From Bacteroidales bacterium (lineage in GTDB: Bacteria; Bacteroidota; Bacteroidia; Bacteroidales; F082): a DNA stretch of 64,000 nucleotides. Location: the NCBI GenBank assembly GCA_016281295.1, contig JAEEII010000184.1, positions 1-64,000 on the forward strand, read 5' to 3'. The notes beneath the pieces are model-generated. The model did not search any database, was not told the origin of the DNA, and saw nothing but the letters and a program-made list of their open reading frames with translations. A program made the translations under genes and the position numbers. Shown piece by piece: positions 57,408-64,000 of the stretch (position 1 is the first letter of the stretch; every line of letters starts with the position of its first letter).

Positions 57408-57460
57408 CCCATTTTTCTGAACGAATATTTTGCATTATGACCCATTTTTCTGAACGAATA
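57408..57460 (-). repeat. Paired direct repeat before the ATPase remnant
   Basis: TATTCGTTCAGAAAAATGGG (minus strand) at 57460-57441 and again at 57427-57408, 33 bases apart. It shares TATTCGTT and the A-run with the pair in front of the intact ATPase. In both places the second copy is preceded by TG(C/T)AAAA. No good -7 box follows it, consistent with decay. Confidence 0.85.
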
Positions 57461-57494
57461 AGGATCTTCACTTCTCCACACGGCAAATAGTGAA

Positions 57495-57779
57495 TCAGTC
57501 TTTCAAGTACCCTATCGGAATAATCTTCACCCCGTCGGGACGGGTGTAGGCAATCTTGCCGCCCGTAAACACAATCATCAGGTCAGGCTCACGGATGGGC
57601 ACTTGCTTCTCCTTCTCGTTGTGCTCGCCGATTAGGCGTCTTAGTTTCACTAGGTGTCTGGCACCCTCCTCAATCTCACTGCTTCCAAGCTTACACTCAA
57701 TCAGCGCATAACGCCCGTCGCCGAGATGCAACACCCAGTCAGCCTCCAAGTCATAACAATCATGGTAATACGACACCAA
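57495..57779 (-). pseudogene. C-terminal remnant of a second DUF4143 ATPase
   Basis: Minus-strand frame with YYHDCYDLEADWVLHLGDG and ALIECKLGSSEIEEGARHL (the DUF4143 C-terminal nuclease-like block with ECK in place of E(F/I)K) and the ending MIVFTGGKIAYTRPDGVKII. There is no ATP start codon or N-terminal ATPase: the frame begins at the edge of another repeat pair. The ending differs from that of the intact gene, so this is another subfamily. It is annotated as a remnant, though a short standalone protein cannot be excluded. Confidence 0.75.
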
Positions 57780-57785
57780 ACAAAT

Positions 57786-57826
57786 TTTTGATTTTTGCGG
57801 TATTTTACTTTTGATTTTTGCGGTAT
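57786..57826 (-). repeat. Paired direct repeat before the C-terminal remnant
   Basis: ATACCGCAAAAATCAAAA (minus strand) at 57826-57809 and 57803-57786, exact copies 23 bases apart, about two helical turns. The sequence is unrelated to the TATTCGTT pairs, but position and style are the same. Confidence 0.85.
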
Positions 57827-57886
57827 ATCATTTTTGCTTTTTGTGAAGTGTGTACCAGCTCTAGAAAGCACAGCCCCAAGCGTTTT

Positions 57887-57922
57887 GGGCGAAATCTACC
57901 AATTTTGTCATAGATTTCGCCC
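57887..57922. repeat. Perfect 12-bp palindrome
   Basis: GGGCGAAATCTA at 57887-57898 and its exact complement TAGATTTCGCCC at 57911-57922, with a 12-base loop, followed on the plus strand by GTTTTC. It could be a terminator or a protein-binding site. Confidence 0.75.
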
Positions 57923-58028
57923 GTTTTCTCGCAACTCCAAAGTAGAGTCATATAATAAAGCTCTCTTTTTGGGAGTCGTGTTTCTGCCTTGAGCCGGAAG
58001 GTGGGATGAAAGGGGCAGAAAAAAACAG

Positions 58029-58125
58029 ACCCGACAGTTTGACGAATCAGAGGCTGCCGGGAATCAACTCTTATTAAACTAAACAAACCCATCGGTTTGG
58101 CAAATCATGGACCGATGGGAATAAA
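58029..58125. repeat. Two homologous hairpins with changed stems
   Basis: Units at 58029-58067 and 58087-58125 share a loop of the form GTTTGxCxAATCA and flanks ACCC/GGGAAT. The stems differ but stay complementary: CCCGACAG/CTGCCGGG (one mismatch) in the first and CCCATCGGT/ACCGATGGG (perfect) in the second. On the minus strand the first unit is followed by a run of seven T. Confidence 0.8.
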
Positions 58126-58364
58126 CGATGCAAAGATAAACATGTTTTCTATATCTCGCAAGTGTTTTATTGTTTTTTTATTTTCTATGATGATAGAATT
58201 CAAATACACATTATTTTGTTGCAAACATTGTTTTTTCCCCCCTCCCCCTCGCTCTTTTCAAATCTTTTACAATCTGAAGGAAACAAAACCCGTTATAACT
58301 AGTTGTTTGTCAAATACAAACAAAAAGAACCAAAAAAGATGGAGGGAAATCAATTTTTCTTTTG

Positions 58365-58372
58365 TATATTTG
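58365..58372 (+). promoter_or_regulatory. -7 box of the giant surface gene
   Basis: TATATTTG, an exact TAnnTTTG match, about 40 bases before the ATG at 58412. No TTTG at the standard distance. Confidence 0.55.
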
Positions 58373-58411
58373 AAGCCTTTGAATTCGATAATCAAACAAA
58401 AGCTTTGCAAT

Positions 58412-61400
58412 ATGAAAAAATCGTTACAAAACAATCTTCTTAAAGCCCTTCTTATAGCTCTTCTATGGAGCAACCCAGGGATTAACCTTTTTTCGCAGAA
58501 TTCCACACCAGGCATTGTTGGCGGCGCGTTTACGGTGAATTCAAACGGTGACAAAGTAGTGTTTTCGCAAGGCAACCTGCAATATATCGGCAGTGCGGAA
58601 ACGCCTTATTGGAAGTTTGCAGAACATCAGTGGGAGTATTTGGGTACTACTACTAATCAGGGAAGTTCAAACCAAAATGTGGATCGCGACCTTTTCGGCT
58701 GGGGTACCAGCGGATACAACCACGGAGCTACAGCCTATCAACCTTGGTCAACAATTACAACCAATAGTCAATACTATGCTTACGGTTCGTCAAGCTACCA
58801 TTTGTATAACCAAACTGGGAAGGCCGATTGGGGTTACAATGCTATTGCTAATGGAGGCAATCAGGAGAATAGTGGCTGGAGAACATTGACCAATTCGGAA
58901 TGGACGTATATGTTCAATACTCGTAGCACCTCATCAGGCATTCGTTATGCCAAAGCGAAGGTGAATGACATCAACGGAGTAATCTTATTACCTGATGGTT
59001 GGCTGACTTCTTTCTTTAGTTTAAGCAATACAAATAATTCTGGTGCAAGTTATTCGTCCAACACAATCAGTTTATCTCAATGGGATGTTTTGGAACAATA
59101 TGGTGCCGTCTTCTTCTCTGCTGCTGGAGACCGAACAGGGACTACTGCCAATATCGGCAATATTGGTTCTCTTGGCGTTTACTGGGCTTCAACAAATAGT
59201 AATTCCAGTAGTGCGTATCATTTGCGTTTCGATAACGGTTTTCTCGATGCTAACTCCAGTAACTATCGATATTACGGATTCTCAGTACGTCTGGTTCGAC
59301 CCGCTCAGGATGCTTCTTATAGTATCAACGCCACATCAAGCCCAACGGAGAGTGGAACGGTGAGCGGTGTCGGTACCTATCAAGGAGGCACCGAATGCAC
59401 GCTTACTGCAACTCCATCGACAGGTCATGCTTTCCTTAACTGGACTGAAGCTGGAGTTGTTGTTTCAACGAATGCTACGTATTCTTTTATAGTATTGGGC
59501 AACAGAAACTTGGAAGCACATTTTATTCCCATTATCACTGAAGGTTTCACCAATCACGGATTCACCGTAAGTGCCAGTGGCGATAACGTGGTGTTTTCAC
59601 AAGGCAACCTGCAATATATCGGCAGTGCGGAAACGCCTTATTGGAAGTTTGCCGACAACCAGTGGGATTATTTCGGTTCCAATACCAACCAAGGCAGCAC
59701 CAGTGAAAATGTAGACCGTGATCTTTTTGGTTGGGGTACAAGTGGTTATAACCACGGAGCTACCGCATATCAACCTTGGTCGACAAGTACTACCAATAGT
59801 CAATACTATGCTTACGGTTCGTCAAGCTACAACTTGTTTGACCAAACGGGTCAAGCGGACTGGGGCTATAATGCCATTGTCAACGGTGGCAACCAGGAGA
59901 ACATCGGCTGGAGAACGTTGACTAATGCTGAATGGACTTATGTTTTCAATACCCGAAATACCTCATCGGGTATTCGCTATGCCAAGGCAAAAGTGAACAA
60001 CATTAATGGTATGATCTTGCTTCCAGACGATTGGCAAAGTTCCTACTATACACTAAACAATACAAATAGCTCAGGCGCCAACTACACTACTAATACTATC
60101 ACAGCAACACAATGGGCATCATTGGAACAATATGGAGCGGTTTTCCTCCCTGCCGCTGGTCACCGAAGTGGGAATGCGGTCGAAAATGTTGGGTCTTATG
60201 GCAACTACTATTCTGCTTCGTTTTATAATAGTAATAGTAGCAATAGTATATATTTTTATAGCAGTGGAGTTGGCACTGGTCATTACGATTCCCGTTTTTA
60301 CGGTCGGTCCGTACGTCTGGTTCGTCCCTCCAAAACGATTTCCTTTAGCATCAATGCCACCTCAAGCCCTGCTGAGGGTGGCACGGTGAGTGGCGCAAGC
60401 GCCTGTTTATGGGGCAATGAATGCGTTCTTACAGCAACGCCCTCGACAGGTTACACTTTCGTCAACTGGATGGAAAATGGAATCGTTGTTTCAACGAACC
60501 CCACATATGCTTTTGTGGTATCGGCTGAAAGACATATTGTGGCTAACTTTACCACAGAGGGTAACATCGTTTTTGCCGATGACAACGTGAAAGCCCTTTG
60601 TGTGGCGAATTGGGACACCAACAACGATGGTGAGCTGAGCTTTGGTGAAGCCGCTGCTGTAACCAGCCTGGGTAATGTGTTCAAAAACAACACGACCATC
60701 CAATCCTTTGCTGAATTACAACATTTCATAGTTTTAGGTACCATAGGATCACAGGCTTTTTATGGTTGCACAGAGTTAACTCAAGTGACCATTCCAACAG
60801 GAGTGACCTCGATAGGTGCGAAAGCTTTTTGGAATTGCCCTAAACTGCAGACCGTTAGGTTCAATGCAGTGAATTGCACCAGTATGCAAACGTACGAGAA
60901 CAGCACCTACTATTCCGTCTTTTCGAGTGATGGTAGTGGCAGCGCACCCGATCTGAAGAGTGTTCTCATAGGAAACAATGTTCAACGTATTCCTGACTAT
61001 GCATTTAAAGGAAGTGTAGCACTATATCCTGGCCTGAGCATCCGTTCTTCAGTGAAAGAAATCGGCGCCCATGCTTTCGAGAATTGTAGTGCCATTACCA
61101 CCTTGATGTTTGAAAAAGACGCAACCTTGACTACCATAGGTGACTATGCCTTCAATGGTTGTTCCAGTTTAAATAAAGCATTGAACATTCCCAATTCTGT
61201 TAAGTCGATAGGTCAATATGCATTTTATGGTTGTTGGCAAATACCATCGCTAACCATCGGCACGAGCACAAAAACCATCGGCGACTATGCTTTTTGGTAT
61301 TGTAAGTCAATGACTACGGTGAATTTCAATGCGACGAATTGTTCTGCAATGGTTACCGATTCGCAGTATTCTGTGTTCAATGACACTACACTCACTAGCG

Positions 61401-64000
61401 GTTCCACACCGATTGTTACCTTAACCATTGGCGATAACGTGACAAGGATTCCTGATTATGCATTCAGGAATAGTACGCATTTGACCAGTGCCATTACCAT
61501 ACCCGATGCGACCACCTATATCGGACAATATGCTTTCCATGGCGTTAAAAGCCAAGAACTGACTATTGGAGAAGGCTTGACTACCGTGGGCGGCTGTGCT
61601 TTCTGGAACTGCCCCAATTTAGCTACGGTACACTTCAATGCGACGAATTGTACTACCATGAATACATCTTCTTCCTATTCGGTATTCAACAGCGGTACAA
61701 GCAACAGCGGCGCTACACCAATTGTCACCTTGTCTATCGGCGATAACGTGACAAGGATCCCTGATTATGCTTTCAGAAACAGCACCAACTTGACGAGTGT
61801 CATCACTATACCCGATGCAACCACCTACATCGGGCAATACGCTTTTTATGGTGTGAAAAGTCAGGAACTGACCATTGGTGAAGATATGATGACTATCGGT
61901 GGCAATGCCTTCTGGAATTGTCCCAATTTATCGACAGTTTATTTCAATGCGGTGAACTGTACAACAATGAATACTTCTTCATCTTATTCTGTTTTCAATA
62001 CGGGTACAAGCAACGGAGGAGCTACACCAATTGTTACCTTGACCATCGGTGAGAATGTGACCAATATTCCAGACTATGCTTTTAGATCCAGTCCGAATCT
62101 TATAGAAGTTTTGCTTTTACCCAGTGAATTAACTAATATTGGAGATTATGCTTTTGATGGTTGTAGTGGCTTTACGGGCGATTTGGTTTTTCCGAACACA
62201 GTATCTACCATAGGTCAATATGCTTTCAGGAATTGTAGCGGCTTCAACGGCACATTGACATTGCCCGTCAATGATGCTTTTAACACCATCAATCAATATA
62301 CCTTTGATGGTTGCAATGGCTTGATAGGAACTTTGACCATTCCAACCAATGTCACTTCAATAGGAAGTTACGCGTTCCAAGGTTGCAGCAGTTTCACGGG
62401 CGAGCTTATGCTCCATGATGCCATCACTTCTATCGGTAGCTACGCTTTCTACGGTTGTACTAATATCCCCGAGTTGACTATCGGGAAAGGTGTAACTTCC
62501 ATTGGTGGCTATGCCTTTTGGAACTGTCCCAATATGGCTACAGTTCATTTCAACGCGACAAACTGTACCTCCATGGTTACCAATTGGTCCTATTCGGTCT
62601 TCAACAGCGGCACAAGCAACGGAGGTTCTTCACCCATAGTTACCTTGACTATCGGCTCCAATGTGACCAATATTCCCAATTATGCGTTTAGGTATAGCAA
62701 CCGTATGACGTGCGACCTTGATATCCCTAATTCCGTCACTTCCATCGGACAATACGCGTTCGCCAATTGTAGCGGAAAGGATGTGAGCATCGGAAATGGT
62801 GTCACCACTATTGGGAACTACGCTTTTAATAACAGCAGTGGTATTCATGGCACCTTGCTGCTGGGCAATGCCATCGCCACCATCGGTGAATATGCTTTCT
62901 CGGGCTGCACCGGCTTTACGGGCGACTTGGTCATCCCGAATGCGGTCACCAATCTTGGTCAATATGCTTTCCGGGGCTGTAGCGGATTCAGCGGCACTCT
63001 CATTATCGGCAGCGGCGTACAGACCATCAATCAATACACCTTTGCCGACTGCCCTGGGTTTGCGGGAGCTTTGATCGTAGGCACGCAAGTCAATAACATC
63101 GGCAATTATGCCTTCCAAAATTGTAGCGGTTTTGCGCTGCTGATCACTGAAAACCCCAACCCCGTGACAGCGCAAAGCACTTCCTTCACCAATATGACCT
63201 ACAGCATCCCGGTGTATGTCCCAGATGGTCTGGTCAACAATTACCGTAACGCTACCGGTTGGAATGTCTTCACAAATTACATTGAACAATTTACTTTCTG
63301 GCAGGAGCTTGATAACGACAACTGGTCGGACGAGATCAACTGGCTGTCGAATGCCTTGCCTACGGAGAATGATGTGGTTTGTATCGCCTATAACTGCAAC
63401 CTCGATATTGATGTGAACGTGCTCCATGTGTATGTGCTTAACATCAACGATGAGCTTACAGTGAAAAGCGGCAAGACCCTCACCACCACCTACGGCATGG
63501 GTATCATCCAGCCTTCGCAGTTTATTCTGGAAGAGGGCAGCCAACTCGTCAACAACCTCCCTGGCCTCAACGGCACAGTGCAAAGGCGTGTCAACAGCTA
63601 TGGTGTCAACGACGGCTGGTATTCCATCGCGGCTCCCGTCTTTGGTGGAATGCCCGTCAATGGCATCACTACAGGCACCTATGACCTCTATGCTTACGAC
63701 GAGCCGACCCATTATTGGATGAACGAAAAGATCAACAACGATCTCACCACGCTCACCCCTGGACAGGGCTATCTGTATGCCAACCAAAATACCCAAACCA
63801 TCTCGTTGGCAGGCCAGCTGATCGCCTCCAACGCCGAGATCTCCATCCCGGTTTCATACACCGATCATGAGCTGCCAGGCCTGAATCTGGTGGGCAACCC
63901 TTACACTAACAACATCAGTATCGGTAATGTCACCCTCAACGGTACACCGCTCACCGCCTATTATAAGGCTATCGGTGGAAGCAACTTCGTGCCTTACACC
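58412..64000 (+). CDS. Giant repeat-built surface protein, 3' end outside window
   Basis: The frame is open from the ATG at 58412 to the window end (1863 codons, no stop). A signal peptide (KALLIALLWSNPGINLFSQ) is followed by two tandem modules of about 250 residues each with C-type-lectin/FISUMP-like features (LFGWGTSGYNHGA, GWRTLTNSEWTYMFNTR, GVYWAS, ending SVRLVRP). Each is followed by an InlB-B-like repeat (TPSTGHAFLNWTE). Next comes an EF-hand-like DTNNDGELSFGEA, then some 25-30 LRR_5 repeats (to about 63150), and a beta-rich region (WSDEINWLSNALPTENDVV). The missing end probably carries a T9SS domain like the other LRR_5 proteins here. Likely adhesion or ligand binding at the cell surface. 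Confidence 0.88.
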   Translation, partial: MKKSLQNNLLKALLIALLWSNPGINLFSQNSTPGIVGGAFTVNSNGDKVVFSQGNLQYIGSAETPYWKFAEHQWEYLGTTTNQGSSNQNVDRDLFGWGTSGYNHGATAYQPWSTITTNSQYYAYGSSSYHLYNQTGKADWGYNAIANGGNQENSGWRTLTNSEWTYMFNTRSTSSGIRYAKAKVNDINGVILLPDGWLTSFFSLSNTNNSGASYSSNTISLSQWDVLEQYGAVFFSAAGDRTGTTANIGNIGSLGVYWASTNSNSSSAYHLRFDNGFLDANSSNYRYYGFSVRLVRPAQDASYSINATSSPTESGTVSGVGTYQGGTECTLTATPSTGHAFLNWTEAGVVVSTNATYSFIVLGNRNLEAHFIPIITEGFTNHGFTVSASGDNVVFSQGNLQYIGSAETPYWKFADNQWDYFGSNTNQGSTSENVDRDLFGWGTSGYNHGATAYQPWSTSTTNSQYYAYGSSSYNLFDQTGQADWGYNAIVNGGNQENIGWRTLTNAEWTYVFNTRNTSSGIRYAKAKVNNINGMILLPDDWQSSYYTLNNTNSSGANYTTNTITATQWASLEQYGAVFLPAAGHRSGNAVENVGSYGNYYSASFYNSNSSNSIYFYSSGVGTGHYDSRFYGRSVRLVRPSKTISFSINATSSPAEGGTVSGASACLWGNECVLTATPSTGYTFVNWMENGIVVSTNPTYAFVVSAERHIVANFTTEGNIVFADDNVKALCVANWDTNNDGELSFGEAAAVTSLGNVFKNNTTIQSFAELQHFIVLGTIGSQAFYGCTELTQVTIPTGVTSIGAKAFWNCPKLQTVRFNAVNCTSMQTYENSTYYSVFSSDGSGSAPDLKSVLIGNNVQRIPDYAFKGSVALYPGLSIRSSVKEIGAHAFENCSAITTLMFEKDATLTTIGDYAFNGCSSLNKALNIPNSVKSIGQYAFYGCWQIPSLTIGTSTKTIGDYAFWYCKSMTTVNFNATNCSAMVTDSQYSVFNDTTLTSGSTPIVTLTIGDNVTRIPDYAFRNSTHLTSAITIPDATTYIGQYAFHGVKSQELTIGEGLTTVGGCAFWNCPNLATVHFNATNCTTMNTSSSYSVFNSGTSNSGATPIVTLSIGDNVTRIPDYAFRNSTNLTSVITIPDATTYIGQYAFYGVKSQELTIGEDMMTIGGNAFWNCPNLSTVYFNAVNCTTMNTSSSYSVFNTGTSNGGATPIVTLTIGENVTNIPDYAFRSSPNLIEVLLLPSELTNIGDYAFDGCSGFTGDLVFPNTVSTIGQYAFRNCSGFNGTLTLPVNDAFNTINQYTFDGCNGLIGTLTIPTNVTSIGSYAFQGCSSFTGELMLHDAITSIGSYAFYGCTNIPELTIGKGVTSIGGYAFWNCPNMATVHFNATNCTSMVTNWSYSVFNSGTSNGGSSPIVTLTIGSNVTNIPNYAFRYSNRMTCDLDIPNSVTSIGQYAFANCSGKDVSIGNGVTTIGNYAFNNSSGIHGTLLLGNAIATIGEYAFSGCTGFTGDLVIPNAVTNLGQYAFRGCSGFSGTLIIGSGVQTINQYTFADCPGFAGALIVGTQVNNIGNYAFQNCSGFALLITENPNPVTAQSTSFTNMTYSIPVYVPDGLVNNYRNATGWNVFTNYIEQFTFWQELDNDNWSDEINWLSNALPTENDVVCIAYNCNLDIDVNVLHVYVLNINDELTVKSGKTLTTTYGMGIIQPSQFILEEGSQLVNNLPGLNGTVQRRVNSYGVNDGWYSIAAPVFGGMPVNGITTGTYDLYAYDEPTHYWMNEKINNDLTTLTPGQGYLYANQNTQTISLAGQLIASNAEISIPVSYTDHELPGLNLVGNPYTNNISIGNVTLNGTPLTAYYKAIGGSNFVPYT
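58560..60330 (+). repeat. Tandem duplicated lectin-like module
   Basis: The second module lies 1032 bases downstream of the first. Some stretches are nearly identical in DNA (for example 58568-58620 against 59600-59652), whereas the last 40 or so codons before SVRLVRP are strongly different (59175-59290 against 60205-60320). Confidence 0.8.
61325..62250 (+). repeat. 309-bp super-repeat in the LRR region
   Basis: Blocks starting at 61325, 61634 and 61943 repeat with a 309-base (103-codon) period. Each begins TTCAATGCG and contains VFN, TPIVTLTIGDNVTRIPDYAF and TIGxxAFWNCPNL elements. A fourth related block starts at 62549. Confidence 0.8.

Larger units (their letters stand above)
57780..58411. 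other. Long non-coding stretch before the giant surface gene
   Basis: 632 bases without a supported gene. It holds the repeat pair at 57786-57826, a perfect palindrome at 57887-57922, the twin hairpins at 58029-58125 and, at the end, the promoter of the surface protein. From 58130 to 58360 it is AT-rich with a short C-run and shows nothing else I can identify. A 95-codon minus-strand frame spans most of the palindrome and hairpins but has no recognisable domain. Confidence 0.7.

Noticed and set aside
55764..57460. IS element or transposon bounded by the TATTCGTT repeats
   Set aside because: The repeats come in direct pairs at promoters rather than as single terminal inverted repeats, no transposase is present, and no target-site duplication is apparent.
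57805..58092. 95-codon minus-strand frame in the non-coding stretch as a gene
   Set aside because: It reads through a palindrome, a hairpin and a promoter-repeat pair, has no recognisable domain or start context, and is best explained by the structured non-coding sequence.
58412..64000. Diversity-generating retroelement within the window
   Set aside because: No reverse transcriptase, template repeat or initiation-of-mutagenic-homing-like sequence is seen here; only the target-like protein module is present, so it is kept as a hypothesis among the findings.

Overview
The window reads as a chromosomal segment of a Bacteroidota bacterium, most likely an uncultured Bacteroidales. The signs are: repeated TAnnTTTG promoter elements (the Bacteroidetes -7 box, sometimes with TTTG about 19-21 bases upstream), no consistent Shine-Dalgarno sequences, type IX secretion (T9SS) type A C-terminal sorting domains on several exported proteins, BspA-like leucine-rich surface proteins, TonB-dependent-receptor-like barrels, and Bacteroidetes-type FtsH, DnaA and queuosine genes. 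No species can be named from the sequence alone.

Layout. 0-12 kb (accessory, surface and uptake): the end of a Fic protein, a secreted PNGase F-type deglycosidase, a second Fic protein with a VbhA-like antitoxin domain and an 11-bp tandem repeat, two adjacent POT peptide transporters, and two tandem BspA-like T9SS cargo proteins. 12-15 kb: a RHH/YafQ-type toxin-antitoxin pair followed 10 bases later by queF-queC-queD-queE (preQ1/queuosine precursor synthesis), with AT-rich repeat linkers between the que genes. 15-19 kb, mostly minus strand: dnaA with a tetrapyrrole-methylase-fold (RsmI-like) gene, a YigZ/IMPACT protein coupled to an EamA transporter, and prmC on the plus strand. 19.6-22.2 kb: a T9SS-exported subtilase. 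22.3-22.7 kb: the RNase P RNA gene. 22.7-27.5 kb: a large TPR protein and its partner outer-membrane barrel.

27.6-44 kb (housekeeping and envelope): gyrB, a thioester alpha-2-macroglobulin lipoprotein coupled to PBP1C, guaB, a run of three SurA-type folding factors, and moxR. Then, on the minus strand, a small XRE-type regulator preceded by a long inverted-repeat leader, and the rsfS-ftsH-LUD operon. 47.8-55.7 kb, plus strand: a KdsC-type phosphatase, maf, surE, a small membrane protein, lpxB, comEC, tRNA-Asp(GTC), prfC and mscL.

55.7-64 kb is again accessory: an intact AAA_14/DUF4143 ATPase behind a paired direct repeat; on the opposite strand, two decayed ATPase fragments, each lying just behind its own paired direct repeat; a non-coding stretch with a palindrome and two homologous covarying hairpins; and a very large repeat-built surface protein that runs off the window.

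The least explained material is the paired-repeat/ATPase locus (55.76-57.83 kb), the tandem hairpins (58.03-58.13 kb), the leader of the XRE gene (44.3-44.6 kb), and the frame-shifting 11-bp repeat inside the Fic gene (3.35-3.41 kb).
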